Source: Halomonas alimentaria (GTDB taxonomy: Bacteria; Pseudomonadota; Gammaproteobacteria; Pseudomonadales; Halomonadaceae). From it: a stretch of 64,000 bases of DNA. A model generated the notes under the pieces. The model was not told the DNA's origin. It made no database searches and saw only the letters and a program-made list of their open reading frames with translations. Positions 27,432-35,764 of this stretch are shown one piece after another. Location: contig NZ_WUTT01000001.1 of assembly GCF_009902005.1 (NCBI RefSeq), positions 2,800,805 to 2,864,804 on the forward strand, given 5' to 3'. Numbering within the stretch: the stretch's first letter is position 1; every line of letters begins with the position of its first letter. Position numbers and translations under genes: made by a program.

Positions 27432-28676
27432 TCAGCTCTGCTGGTCTGCCGGTTTCTCGCCACCACGATGGCCCAGCGGACCGGCCTGGTCGAGGCGCGG
27501 ATGGTGGTCGAGGAACTCGCGGTGCGGGTCGGGCAGGGCATCCAGGGCCTGCAAGCTGCGGGTGATGGCGTGGATCGCCGCCACCACATCCCGGGTGTTG
27601 CCGGTCTCCGAGATGGTGTGCATGTTGCGGATCGGGAAGCCGATGGAGGTGGCCACGCAGTCCACCGCGGCGAGCACGCCGGCCATGCCGTCGGTACCGG
27701 TGTCGACACCGGCGACGTCGCGCTGCATGGGGATGGCATGCTCGCGGGCGGTGCTCTCGATGATGCGGTTGAGCTGCTCGCTGGCGATGGAGCCCACCGA
27801 CATGGTGAAGCCCTTGCCCATCTCCAGAGGCTGCATGCGGCGGTCGCCGATGCCGGGTGCGGCCACATAGTCGTGGTTGACGTCCACGGCGATGATGGCG
27901 TCCGGCTCGAGCTCCCCGGCCAGCACCCGGCTGCCGAAGCGGCCGATCTCCTCGTAGCTGGCGATGGCGAACATCACCCTGACCTTCTCAGTGCCGCCTG
28001 CCTCGGCGATCAGTCGCGCCACCTCGGCGGTGACGAAGCAGCCCAGGCCGTTGTCGAGGTAGGCGCCGTAGAAGGTGTCCGGGCTGAAGCCGTGGCGGAT
28101 GGGACGCTCCAGCAGGATGGCGTCGCCGGGACGCACGCCCAGGTTCTCCACCTGCTGCTTCTTGTTGTCGCCATGGATCTGCAGGTCGAGGTAGAGCTGC
28201 TCCTTCTTGATGCCCTTGTCACCATTGCGCTGGGCCGGGTCGGAGAAGTGGATGGCGCCCAGTGCCTCCACGGTGCCGCCCTCGATGCGCCGGTAGCTTC
28301 CCGGTGCCTCGGGGTCCTCGCTGAACAGGGTCACCTCATGGCCGACCAGCACGTTGGGCAGGAAGGAGTCGCTGTTGATCCAGATCTTGCCGTCCTCGCC
28401 GATGGAGCGCACCTGCATGCGGATCTTGTCGGCGTGGCCGATGATCATCACCTTGAAGAGGTCGTCGCGGCCCGGGTGGGTGTCCAGCACCACACCGGCG
28501 TGCCCCTTGAACTGGTGGAGTTGCCAGCCATCGGGGGCAAAGCGCTCGAAATGGGGCTTGAGCACGCCGTAGGTCATGGCCCCTTCGAGCCCCACGGGGC
28601 TTGGTGCGGCGAGGATCTTGCGCATCAGCTCGAACTGCTCCTCGGGCATGGCGGACGTCCAGGGGGTATCGCTCAT
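27432..28676 (-). CDS. M42 family metallopeptidase
   Basis: A 414 aa zinc-type aminopeptidase-fold protein. Metal-site signatures are IIGHADKIRM (His-x-Asp), FYGAYLDNGLGCF (bridging Asp), IASYEEIGRFGS (Glu-Glu) and IIAVDVNHDY (Asp), with the last ligand probably in RNMHTISETGNTRD. The classical M42 DDRxG is DNGLG here, a variation worth noting. A related M42 subgroup accompanies NAGGN osmoprotectant genes, but those synthases are absent here, so that link is not claimed. A Pro/His/Gly-rich C-terminal tail of about 25 residues extends beyond the domain. Confidence 0.8.
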   Translation of the reverse strand: MSDTPWTSAMPEEQFELMRKILAAPSPVGLEGAMTYGVLKPHFERFAPDGWQLHQFKGHAGVVLDTHPGRDDLFKVMIIGHADKIRMQVRSIGEDGKIWINSDSFLPNVLVGHEVTLFSEDPEAPGSYRRIEGGTVEALGAIHFSDPAQRNGDKGIKKEQLYLDLQIHGDNKKQQVENLGVRPGDAILLERPIRHGFSPDTFYGAYLDNGLGCFVTAEVARLIAEAGGTEKVRVMFAIASYEEIGRFGSRVLAGELEPDAIIAVDVNHDYVAAPGIGDRRMQPLEMGKGFTMSVGSIASEQLNRIIESTAREHAIPMQRDVAGVDTGTDGMAGVLAAVDCVATSIGFPIRNMHTISETGNTRDVVAAIHAITRSLQALDALPDPHREFLDHHPRLDQAGPLGHRGGEKPADQQS

Positions 28677-28745
28677 TCGTTGGTTCTCCTTGCATGGCGG
28701 GCGCCATGACCGGCGCCCGCGTCGTGATGGGTGTCGAGACGTGGG

Positions 28746-29804
28746 TCAGGCGCGCTGGGGAAGCAGGACGCCCAGCCGCTGGCGCAGCGGCTTGATGGCG
28801 AGTACCAGCAGTACCACCAGGGCCGCCGCTTCCAGCCATTCGGGCAGCAGTTCCTGCACCCCCTCGACCTGATCCGGGATATTCAGTTGCCAGACATTGG
28901 CCAGGACATCGGTGCCCAGCCCCAGCAGTAACACGCTGGTCAGGATGCCGGCCAGGTAGGCGATCAGCGCATGGCCCCCCAGTTCCCGGCGCAGCACCCC
29001 CAGGGTAGCCAGGCTGGTGACGGGGGCGGCCACCAGGAAGACCAGCACGGTGCCCGGCGAAACGCCGGCCAGCAACAGGCCAGCGGCTATCGGGGTGGCC
29101 GCGGTGGCGCACAGATACATGGGAATGCCGATCACCGCCATCAACAGCATGGCGGGGAGCCCGCTGCCGAAGGCGGCGAGCTGTTCGGCGGGCACCAGAG
29201 CGATCAGGGCACCGGCCACTACCAGGCCGACGAGCAACCAGCGGCTGATATCATCGAGGATATCGCTGAAGGCATAGCGCAGCCCGCCTGACAGGCGCCG
29301 GGCGAGGGGCTCGGGACCCTCGGGCTGGCTGCCCGAACCGGCACAGCCACCGCTCGCGCAGCAGCCGGAGCCGGCTGGTGTTGCCGCAGGAGCGGCGGGT
29401 GCAGCGCTTGCGGTGGTGCCGACCAGCAGCCCCGTGGCAATGGCGGTGATCACGGCGGTAAGTGCCCTGGCGGCGGCCATGAAGGGGCCCAGCAGGGCAT
29501 AGCTGATGGCCAGCGAGTCGACGCCGATGCCCGGGGTGCCGATCAGGAAGGCGGTGGTCGGGCCGCGCGCGGCGCCGCCACGGTGCAGTGCCAGGGCGGT
29601 GGGAATGGCGCCACAGGAGCACAGTGGCAGCGGGGCGCCGATGATGGCGGCGCGGGTCACGCTGGCCACGCCGCGCCCGCCGACCCAGCGCTGCAGCAGC
29701 TGCTCGGGGAGCAGCGCCTTGATCAGGCCGGCGATGGTCAGCCCCAGCAACAGCCAGGGAGCGGCCGAGAGGGCAACCTGCAGGATGGCGTGAATCAGCG
29801 TCAT
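28746..29804 (-). CDS. SO_0444-like permease (UPF0718/YraQ family), putative Cu/Zn efflux
   Basis: A 352 aa inner-membrane permease with about eight membrane segments in two halves. IGAPLPLCSCGAIPTALALHRGG contains the characteristic CxC, repeated in function by IGIPMYLCATAATPIAAG in the second half. Between the halves lies a Cys-rich cytoplasmic loop (GCCASGGCAGSG), as in SO_0444-type Cu/Zn exporters. Substrate assignment rests on that family resemblance and the thiol-rich loop. It is divergent from a VIT1/CCC1-type transporter gene, so this block may serve metal balance. Confidence 0.8.
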   Translation of the reverse strand: MTLIHAILQVALSAAPWLLLGLTIAGLIKALLPEQLLQRWVGGRGVASVTRAAIIGAPLPLCSCGAIPTALALHRGGAARGPTTAFLIGTPGIGVDSLAISYALLGPFMAAARALTAVITAIATGLLVGTTASAAPAAPAATPAGSGCCASGGCAGSGSQPEGPEPLARRLSGGLRYAFSDILDDISRWLLVGLVVAGALIALVPAEQLAAFGSGLPAMLLMAVIGIPMYLCATAATPIAAGLLLAGVSPGTVLVFLVAAPVTSLATLGVLRRELGGHALIAYLAGILTSVLLLGLGTDVLANVWQLNIPDQVEGVQELLPEWLEAAALVVLLVLAIKPLRQRLGVLLPQRA

Positions 29805-29931
29805 GGCGATAGGCTCCCATGAGTGTGTTTCCCCAGCTTACCATGCACCGGCCCCCACTCAGCAGTGGCTGCCTGGCGTCACCGGATATGCGAAGCTGGC
29901 ATTGAGGATATCGGTGAATCGGGGGAGCAGC

Positions 29932-30690
29932 ATGCAAGGATACAAGCGTGGCGACCTGGAGCAGGAGCATCATCCCGAGGCCATTCGCCGCCGCCTGCAG
30001 GGCGGCAATGCTGGGCAGAGCCTGCCCGATGCCATCCTCGGTGGCATCGACGGCTGCGTGACCACCTTTGCAGTGGTGTCGGGTGCCTTCGGGGCCGGCT
30101 TCTCGGCCACGGTGGCGCTGGTGCTGGGCTTCGCCAACCTGCTGGCCGACGGTTTCAGCATGGCGATCAGCAACTACGAGGCGATCAAGGCGCAGCGTGA
30201 GCATGTCGACGGGGTGCGCCGCGATGAGCACCACCATATCGACGTGATCCCCGATGGCGAGCGCGAGGAGATCCGCCAGATATTTATCGCCAAGGGCTTC
30301 AAGGGGGAGGTGCTGGAGCAGGTGGTGGAGACCATCTGCAGCGACCGCGAGCTATGGGTGGAGACCATGCTGCGCGAGGAGCATGGCCTGCAGACCGAGG
30401 GGCTGAGCCCTCTGCGTTCGGGGCTTGTGACCTTTGCCGCCTTCCTGGTGGTGGGCGCGGTACCGCTGCTGCCCTACGCCGTGCCCGGCCTGGCCACCAA
30501 TACCCAGTTCCTGGCGAGCCTTGCTCTCGCCGGAGTGATGTTCTTCCTGATCGGCATGGGCAAGAGTCTCGTCTACCACCAGCCGGTGCTGGCCTCCGGC
30601 GTGCGTACCCTGTTGATGGGGGGCGCCGCGGCGGGGCTCGCCTTCCTCACCGGCCATCTCGCCCAGGCCCTGTTCGGCGTCGGCCTCTAG
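29932..30690 (+). CDS. VIT1/CCC1 family transporter
   Basis: A 252 aa membrane protein with the VIT-family first helix pair in PDAILGGIDGCVTTFAVVSGAFGAG and LGFANLLADGFSMAISNYEA. A charged, His- and Glu-rich middle domain (DEHHHIDVIPDGEREEIRQIF) probably binds metal. Three C-terminal membrane helices follow. Eukaryotic VIT1/CCC1 moves Fe2+ or Mn2+ out of the cytosol; bacterial members are mostly untested. Start ATG 29932 has GGGGGAG 4 bases upstream; longer in-frame starts lie in the divergent promoter region. Confidence 0.85.
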   Translation: MQGYKRGDLEQEHHPEAIRRRLQGGNAGQSLPDAILGGIDGCVTTFAVVSGAFGAGFSATVALVLGFANLLADGFSMAISNYEAIKAQREHVDGVRRDEHHHIDVIPDGEREEIRQIFIAKGFKGEVLEQVVETICSDRELWVETMLREEHGLQTEGLSPLRSGLVTFAAFLVVGAVPLLPYAVPGLATNTQFLASLALAGVMFFLIGMGKSLVYHQPVLASGVRTLLMGGAAAGLAFLTGHLAQALFGVGL

Positions 30691-30709
30691 TTGGCCCGGA
30701 GAAACAAGC

Positions 30710-30733
30710 AACGCCACGCATGGGCGTGGCGTT
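30710..30733. terminator. hairpin between convergent VIT1 and AGCS genes
   Basis: Perfect 10-bp stem AACGCCACGC / GCGTGGCGTT with a 4-base loop, 19 bases after the VIT1 stop. T-rich sequence follows on the minus strand only. Confidence 0.6.
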
Positions 30734-30765
30734 ACGGTGGTGAACTGGCGCTGAATGGGCTCGCC

Positions 30766-32202
30766 TCAGTGCCCGGGCCAGGCCCTGGGGTCGACCTTGT
30801 CGGCCAGCCTGGGGAAGCGGCTTGGGTCGAAGGTGGGGGCCTGCCCCGCCTTGAGCTGGCGCTCATAGTCCCGGAACAGCGCGAAGGCCACCGGTGAGAG
30901 CAGCAGAATGGCGACCAGGTTGATCAGTGCCATCATGCCCATGGAGAGGTCGGCGAAGTTCCAGATGGCCCCCAGGCTTGCCATGGATCCGACCATTACC
31001 ATTCCCAGCACGGCCAGGCGATAGAGCAGGATGGCCAGTGGTGCGCGGCGCGGGCCGGCCAGGTACTCCACGTTGGATTCGCCATAGGAGTAGTTGGCGA
31101 TCACCGAGGTGAAGGCGAACAGCAGGATGGCAATGGCGATGAACTTGCCACCCCACTCGCCCACGTGCTGGGAGAGTGCGATCTGAGTGAGCTGGATGCC
31201 ATTGGCCTGGTCGCTGGCCAGCAGCTCGGGGCCTGCCATGATGATGATGGCCGCGGTGGCGGTGCAGATCACCAGGGTGTCGAGGAAGACACCGAGCATC
31301 TGGATGAAGCCCTGGGCCGCGGGGTGATTGGGGTGAGTGGTGGCGGTGGCCGCGGCGTTGGGAGCCGAGCCCATGCCCGCCTCGTTGGAGAACAGCCCGC
31401 GCTTGATACCGTTCATGATGGCCTGGGCCACCGCATAGCCCACCGCGCCGCCGGCAGCCTGTTCGAGTCCGAAGGCGCTCCTGATGATGGTGCCCAGCGC
31501 TGCGGGCAGGTCGCCGATATTGAGCAGTACCACGGTCACCGCCAGCAGCAGGTAGAGCAGCGCCATCAGCGGCACCACCAGTTCGGCGACCCGGGCAATG
31601 GACTTGAGGCCACCGAAGATGATCGGTGCGACCACCACGACCAGTACCAGGCCCATGGCCCAGGTGGGTACCGCGAAGGCCTCCTGCATCGCCTGGGCGA
31701 TGGAGTTGGCCTGTACGCTGTTGAAGGCCAGGCCGAAGGCAATGATCAGGCAGATCGAGAAGAGCACGGCCAGCCAGCGCAGGCCCAGGCCACGCTCGAT
31801 GTAGCGCGCCGGACCGCCGCGGAAGGTCTGGTCACCGTGATCGACCTTGTAGGCCTGGGCCAGGGTGGATTCCACGAAGCTGGTGGCCATGCCGACCAGA
31901 GCCGTCATCCACATCCAGAAGATGGCGCCGGGGCCGCCGAAGTAGATGGCCACGGCGACGCCGGCCAGGTTGCCGGTGCCTACCCGAGCCGCCAGGCTGG
32001 TTGAGAGCGCCTGGAATGAGGAGATGCCACCGTCCCCCTCGCGGGAGTGTCTCAGCAGCTTGAACATATGGCCGAAGTAGCGGAACTGGATACCGCGAGT
32101 CATCACGGTGAAGTACAGACCGGCGCCGATCAGCAGGTAGATCAGTACGCTGCCCCACAGCAGGCCATTGCCGCCGTCTACCAGTCGGTTGAAGAATTCC
32201 AT
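30766..32202 (-). CDS. alanine/glycine:cation symporter (AGCS family)
   Basis: A 478 aa inner-membrane carrier with about eleven membrane segments. AGCS landmarks include the first-helix region GNGLLWGSVLIYLLIGAGLY, ALSTSLAARVGTGNLAGVA (conserved sodium-site stretch), FWMWMTALVGMATSFVE and GLFSNEAGMGSAPNAAA. It imports alanine or glycine with Na+ or H+, and Na+ is the likely driver in a marine or halophilic host. Convergent with the VIT1-like gene; its own upstream region, shared with hsp20, is about 280 bases of AT-richer DNA. Confidence 0.92.
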   Translation of the reverse strand: MEFFNRLVDGGNGLLWGSVLIYLLIGAGLYFTVMTRGIQFRYFGHMFKLLRHSREGDGGISSFQALSTSLAARVGTGNLAGVAVAIYFGGPGAIFWMWMTALVGMATSFVESTLAQAYKVDHGDQTFRGGPARYIERGLGLRWLAVLFSICLIIAFGLAFNSVQANSIAQAMQEAFAVPTWAMGLVLVVVVAPIIFGGLKSIARVAELVVPLMALLYLLLAVTVVLLNIGDLPAALGTIIRSAFGLEQAAGGAVGYAVAQAIMNGIKRGLFSNEAGMGSAPNAAATATTHPNHPAAQGFIQMLGVFLDTLVICTATAAIIIMAGPELLASDQANGIQLTQIALSQHVGEWGGKFIAIAILLFAFTSVIANYSYGESNVEYLAGPRRAPLAILLYRLAVLGMVMVGSMASLGAIWNFADLSMGMMALINLVAILLLSPVAFALFRDYERQLKAGQAPTFDPSRFPRLADKVDPRAWPGH

Positions 32203-32334
32203 GAAAGTCGCCTGATTTGCGATGGGTTCGGGCGGCTATTCTTCATTTTCCGTTTCTGTTGGCAACTCTTTCCGCAGGGGAGTGTTGTTATGGTTTTTTC
32301 TTTTGCCTTGTTGGTGGAGGCAAGGGAGCCATGC

Positions 32335-32348
32335 TTGACATGTATCAA
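32335..32348 (+). promoter_or_regulatory. FNR/Anr-like box upstream of hsp20
   Basis: TTGACATGTATCAA matches the FNR/Anr consensus TTGAT-N4-ATCAA at 9 of 10 fixed positions and sits in a longer CTTGA/TCAAG palindrome. TAGGCT at 32370 could be a -10 at class II spacing. It lies about 130 bases before the hsp20 ATG and faces that gene. A 13-codon frame (ATG 32331) with GGAGGCAAGGGAG overlaps the box, probably by chance. Confidence 0.5.
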
Positions 32349-32480
32349 GTCGAGCGGGCGGGGCTGGTCTAGGCTGCTGATTGAGGGACCTGCCATTGCG
32401 GGCGTGGTGACGAGCGTCGCCGGGAGCTGCGTGCCGGGTCCTGCCATCAACCTGTTGCCAAGAGTCTGGAGGGTGCCTGT

Positions 32481-32969
32481 ATGGCCAAGAAATCCAAGGA
32501 AACGTCCCCGGCTCCGAAAACGGCGTCGCGGAGCGTCAGTCCCTTGCAGGAGTTCGATCGCTTCTTCGATAACGTCTTCGATCGCGGCTGGATGCCCATG
32601 CTGCATCGCGACCACTCGCTGTGGGAGCGCTTTGCCGGGTTCGACAAGGGCATGCCCAAGGTCGACGTGATCGAGCGTGATGCCGAGGTAGTGGTGCGCG
32701 CCGAGGTGCCCGGCTTCGAGCGCGAGGATCTCGAGGTGTCGGTCAGCGACCGCAGCGTCACCGTCAAGGGCGAGCACCGGCAGGAGAGCAAGGAGGAGGA
32801 GGGCGAGTTCTATCGCTCCGAGATCACCACCGGCTCCTTCAGTCGCAGCGTGCCGTTGCCCAGCGATATCGACGCCGACAAGGCCGAGGCGAGCTTCAAG
32901 AACGGCATCCTCGAGTTGACCCTTCCCAAGCTCAACAAGGCCACTCGGCGCAAGGTCGAGGTCAAGTGA
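32481..32969 (+). CDS. Hsp20/alpha-crystallin family small heat-shock protein
   Basis: A 162 aa holdase chaperone. A Lys/Ser/Pro-rich N-terminal arm and aromatic segment (LQEFDRFFDNVFDRGW) precede the alpha-crystallin domain from about residue 58: PKVDVIERDAEVVVRAEVPGF, SVTVKGEHRQES, FSRSVPLPSDIDADKAEASFKNGILELTLPK, which ends in the conserved A-x-x-x-n-G-v-L motif. It binds unfolding proteins for DnaK/ClpB rescue. A GGAGGG ribosome site precedes the ATG. An Anr-like box upstream suggests low-oxygen induction, as reported for several stress proteins in Pseudomonas. Confidence 0.93.
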   Translation: MAKKSKETSPAPKTASRSVSPLQEFDRFFDNVFDRGWMPMLHRDHSLWERFAGFDKGMPKVDVIERDAEVVVRAEVPGFEREDLEVSVSDRSVTVKGEHRQESKEEEGEFYRSEITTGSFSRSVPLPSDIDADKAEASFKNGILELTLPKLNKATRRKVEVK

Positions 32970-32970
32970 G

Positions 32971-34065
32971 CTAGCCGAGGAAGGCGCCGCGATGGAAGGC
33001 AGCGGCGGCTTCCACTTCGGCTATCCCGCGCTGCCCGGGTTCCGGCGGCGCCTCTCCGGCCAGCACGCGCAGCACCGCGCTGACCCCGCGTGACAGGGAG
33101 ATGAGGTTGTAGCCTCCCTCCAGCACAAAGACCAGTCGACCTCCGCACTGCTCCCGGGCCAGGGCCTGGAGGATGCCGGTCATGGCGGCAAAGCCGTCAT
33201 AGGAAACATTCAAGGCCAGGTCATGGCTGTGGGGATCGAAGCCCGCGGACACCAGGATCAGGTCGGGCCGAAAGCACTTCGCCGCGGGAACCAGGATCTC
33301 GCGGAACGCCTTGAGGTAGGCGGCGTCACCGGCATCGGCCGGTAGCGGCACGTTGACGTTGGTTCCATCACCGAGGCCTACCCCGACCTCCTCCAGGCTG
33401 CCAGTGCCGGGGTAGAAGGGTGCGCCGCGGTGGATGTCGAAGAGCAGCACGTCGGGATCGGCCCAGAAGATGTCCTGGGTACCGTTGCCGTGGTGGGCAT
33501 CCCAGTCGACGATCATCACTCGCTCGCAGCCCAATATCGCCTGGGCATGGGCGGCGGCTACCGCCACGTTGTTGAACAGGCAGAAGCCCCGGGCGCGAAC
33601 CGGCTCGGCGTGATGGCCCGGGGGCCTCACCAGGGCGAAGCTGCTCTCCGCGCGTCCCTCGATCACCGCCTCCACTGCCGCGATCGCCGTGCCGGCGGCC
33701 ACCTCGGCCGCTTCGACGCTGCCGGGTGACACCGCCGTGGTGTCCACGTCCAGCCAGGCGCTCTTGCCGCGCAGCTGGAAGATGCTGTCGAGATAGGAGA
33801 GGGTGTGGACCCGTGCCAGCTGTTCGCGCGTCGCGGCCACGCCCGCCTCGAAGGTCACCCCGGGGACCGGCTCGAGTTCGAGGAAGTGGCGGATGGCAGT
33901 GAGCCTGGCGGGGTGTTCCGGGTACTTCCAGGGCACCCCGAGACCCGACAGCAGCGAGCGGATTCGCGTGTCCATGCGTCCCGGGAGGAATGGCGCCTCG
34001 ATATCCGGCTCGTGGGCCAGCATGCGCTCGTCATAGAAGGCGATCACCCGATTCTGGTCGCTCAC
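32971..34065 (-). CDS. histone deacetylase family protein (acetyl-protein/polyamine deacetylase type)
   Basis: A 364 aa class II HDAC-like zinc deacylase. Motifs in order: SLLSGLGVPWKYPEHPARLTAI, RPPGHHAEPVRARGFCLFNN (active-site His pair), VDWDAHHGNGTQ (Zn ligands Asp and His), VSAGFDPHSHD (Zn ligand Asp) and FVLEGGYNLISLSRG. Bacterial members deacetylate polyamines, lysine side chains or related amides; the substrate is unknown here. Start GTG 34065 was chosen for AGGGAG 8 bases upstream and because the preceding 56 in-frame residues are not protein-like. It ends 1 base from the hsp20 stop, and is downstream of the epimerase gene. Confidence 0.87.
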   Translation of the reverse strand: MSDQNRVIAFYDERMLAHEPDIEAPFLPGRMDTRIRSLLSGLGVPWKYPEHPARLTAIRHFLELEPVPGVTFEAGVAATREQLARVHTLSYLDSIFQLRGKSAWLDVDTTAVSPGSVEAAEVAAGTAIAAVEAVIEGRAESSFALVRPPGHHAEPVRARGFCLFNNVAVAAAHAQAILGCERVMIVDWDAHHGNGTQDIFWADPDVLLFDIHRGAPFYPGTGSLEEVGVGLGDGTNVNVPLPADAGDAAYLKAFREILVPAAKCFRPDLILVSAGFDPHSHDLALNVSYDGFAAMTGILQALAREQCGGRLVFVLEGGYNLISLSRGVSAVLRVLAGEAPPEPGQRGIAEVEAAAAFHRGAFLG

Positions 34066-34180
34066 GGCTGGGGCTCCCTGATGGTCGAGGCCCGGCTGGA
34101 GGTGGGCCCGCCTTCCCAGCATAGCCGGCCAGGCGGCGCGCTGTCCGACGGGGATGCATATTGCGTCACCCACGGGCCCG

Positions 34181-35089
34181 TCAGTTTTCGGGCAGGCAGC
34201 GCGGCAGGCTGTCATGCAGGGTGCGCGGCACAATGCCGAGGTCGGCGAAGCCCCCAGCGTCCGGGTCGGCCAGGTTGTCGCGCTGCATCAGCCACACCTG
34301 GTCCCGGGTCAGCGGCGGCGAGGGCAGCGGGGAGAGCAGGGCGGCGGCCAGGCGCCAGGCGAGGAAGGGCAGCGGCACCAGCCGCGGATGACGCTCCAGC
34401 TGCGCCGCCACCCGCTGGACCAGTTCGCGGTAGCTGAGGATCTCGGGGCCACCCAGCTCGAAGAGTCGGCGCGCCACCGGGCGAGAGCCGCTCAGGCGCA
34501 CCGCGGCGCGGGCCACGTCGTCCACATGCACCGGCTGCAGCCGGGTGGCGCCTCGCCCGAACAGCGGCACCAGCGGCAGGCGTACCAGCCGGGCGAGGTT
34601 GGCCAGCAGGGCGTCATCGGGGCCGAACAGCACCGAGGGGCGCAGCAGGATCGCCTTGGGCAGCGCCTCGAGCACGGCGTCCTCGCCGGCGGCGCGGGCG
34701 CGCACATAGGCGGAAGGGGAGTCGGCGCTGGTGCCGATGCCCGAGACATGCACCAGTCGCGCGATGCTGGCCTCCCGGGCGAGCCTGGCCAGTCGGTCGG
34801 CCCCCTCCGCGTGGATCGTGGTGAAGGTCAGCCCCGCCCGGCGCCGCTCCACGTAGAGGCCTACCGCATTGATCGCGGCGACGCTGCCTGCCAGGGCGGC
34901 GGCCACCTGACTCTCGTCGCGAATATCGCACGCCACGCTCTCGATGCGGTCTCCGGGCTCGCGCCAGTCGGGCAGGCGCGGGTGGCGCGCGGCGATGCGT
35001 ACCGCCCGGCCGGCCTCCACCAGCTCGCGCACGATGGCGCGGCCGAGGAAACCGGTGCCACCGAATACCGTGGTCGGGCCCTCCTGCAT
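34181..35089 (-). CDS. NAD(P)-binding epimerase-like protein (complex I NDUFA9 type)
   Basis: A 302 aa atypical short-chain dehydrogenase starting [24 protein letters not shown], with the GxxGxxG nucleotide loop. Then come [58 protein letters not shown] and [10 protein letters not shown]. This set matches bacterial proteins related to the NDUFA9 subunit, linked in other organisms to ubiquinone or complex I function; catalytic Tyr-Lys is partly altered ([11 protein letters not shown]). Start ATG 35089 follows AAGGAAG. The HDAC-like gene lies 115 bases downstream on the same strand. Confidence 0.8.
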   Translation of the reverse strand: MQEGPTTVFGGTGFLGRAIVRELVEAGRAVRIAARHPRLPDWREPGDRIESVACDIRDESQVAAALAGSVAAINAVGLYVERRRAGLTFTTIHAEGADRLARLAREASIARLVHVSGIGTSADSPSAYVRARAAGEDAVLEALPKAILLRPSVLFGPDDALLANLARLVRLPLVPLFGRGATRLQPVHVDDVARAAVRLSGSRPVARRLFELGGPEILSYRELVQRVAAQLERHPRLVPLPFLAWRLAAALLSPLPSPPLTRDQVWLMQRDNLADPDAGGFADLGIVPRTLHDSLPRCLPEN

Positions 35090-35220
35090 GCTGCTTCCTT
35101 CTCGTCGATCAAGAGCGTCAATCCTGCCAGGCCGGGCCGCGGCCGTCATGTGTCCGCTGGAGACCCGTGTCGCCGCGGTGTACGCTTGGCGGCTTTCCGT
35201 CACCCCGTCAGGAGCCCGCC

Positions 35221-35559
35221 ATGAGCGATCTGCCCGTCTGTCCCGCCTGCTCTTCCCCCTATACCTATGAGGACGGCATCCAGTATGTCTGCCCGGAGTG
35301 CGGCCACGAGTGGTCCGGGGAAGCGAACGTCGAGAGCGACGACACCCTCCACGTACGCGATGCCAACGGCAACCCCCTGGCCGATGGCGACAGCGTGACC
35401 GTGATCAAGGACCTCAAGGTCAAGGGCTCCTCCCTGGTGGTGAAGGTGGGCACCAAGGTCAAGAATATCCGCCTGGTGGAGGGCGACCACGATATCGACT
35501 GCAAGGTCGACGGGGTCGGCCCCATGAAGCTGAAGTCCGAGTTCGTGAAGAAGGCATGA
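35221..35559 (+). CDS. yjdM: zinc-ribbon protein YjdM (PhnA family)
   Basis: A 112 aa protein. The N-terminal zinc ribbon is [15 protein letters not shown]...[10 protein letters not shown] (two CxxC pairs). The C-terminal SH3-like PhnA domain has [25 protein letters not shown] and a [24 protein letters not shown] stretch. In E. coli it is the old PhnA, historically linked to phosphonate genes, with no proven enzyme activity. The ATG follows AGGAG. It is divergent from the epimerase gene by about 130 bases. Confidence 0.92.
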   Translation: MSDLPVCPACSSPYTYEDGIQYVCPECGHEWSGEANVESDDTLHVRDANGNPLADGDSVTVIKDLKVKGSSLVVKVGTKVKNIRLVEGDHDIDCKVDGVGPMKLKSEFVKKA

Positions 35560-35679
35560 GCAGGCTCGGGGCAAGGGTTGCGATAGCGGGCAACAATGAG
35601 AACGATAGACGTTCTTGATGCGAATGGTGCCTATCGTGCTGTAAAGCTGCCCCTCTGGCAGGGAAACCGTCTTGCGGGC

Positions 35680-35718
35680 TTCACATCGAATTCATACAGG
35701 ACTAAAATGGTCCGCAAT
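35680..35718 (+). promoter_or_regulatory. suf promoter with overlapping IscR-like operator
   Basis: -35 TTCACA (35680-35685), 17-base spacer, -10 TAAAAT (35703-35708). Positions 35694-35718, with core GGACTAAAATGGTCC, align with the type 1 IscR site at about 20 of 25 positions by hand. The site covers the -10, so the Rrf2-type regulator encoded by the first gene could repress the operon when its cluster is intact. A separate palindrome AGAACG-N5-CGTTCT (35599-35615) lies further upstream. Confidence 0.6.
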
Positions 35719-35764
35719 CGAGGCACGGTATTCCGCCGGGCCGCTCGCTGACAGGAGGCTCGTC

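Noticed and set aside
27432..28676. Assignment of the M42 gene to the NAGGN osmoprotectant system
   Set aside because: The amidotransferase and synthetase genes of that system are absent from the surroundings, and the motif details are not decisive.
27273..28709. A 478-codon plus-strand frame opposite the M42 peptidase gene
   Set aside because: Composition (His, Val, Ala, Gly, Asp rich) is that of an antisense shadow; the minus-strand protein has clear catalytic motifs.
32331..32372. 13-codon frame with a good ribosome site over the FNR-like box
   Set aside because: It overlaps the palindrome and a likely promoter, so it would usually not be transcribed in full. No further evidence of coding.
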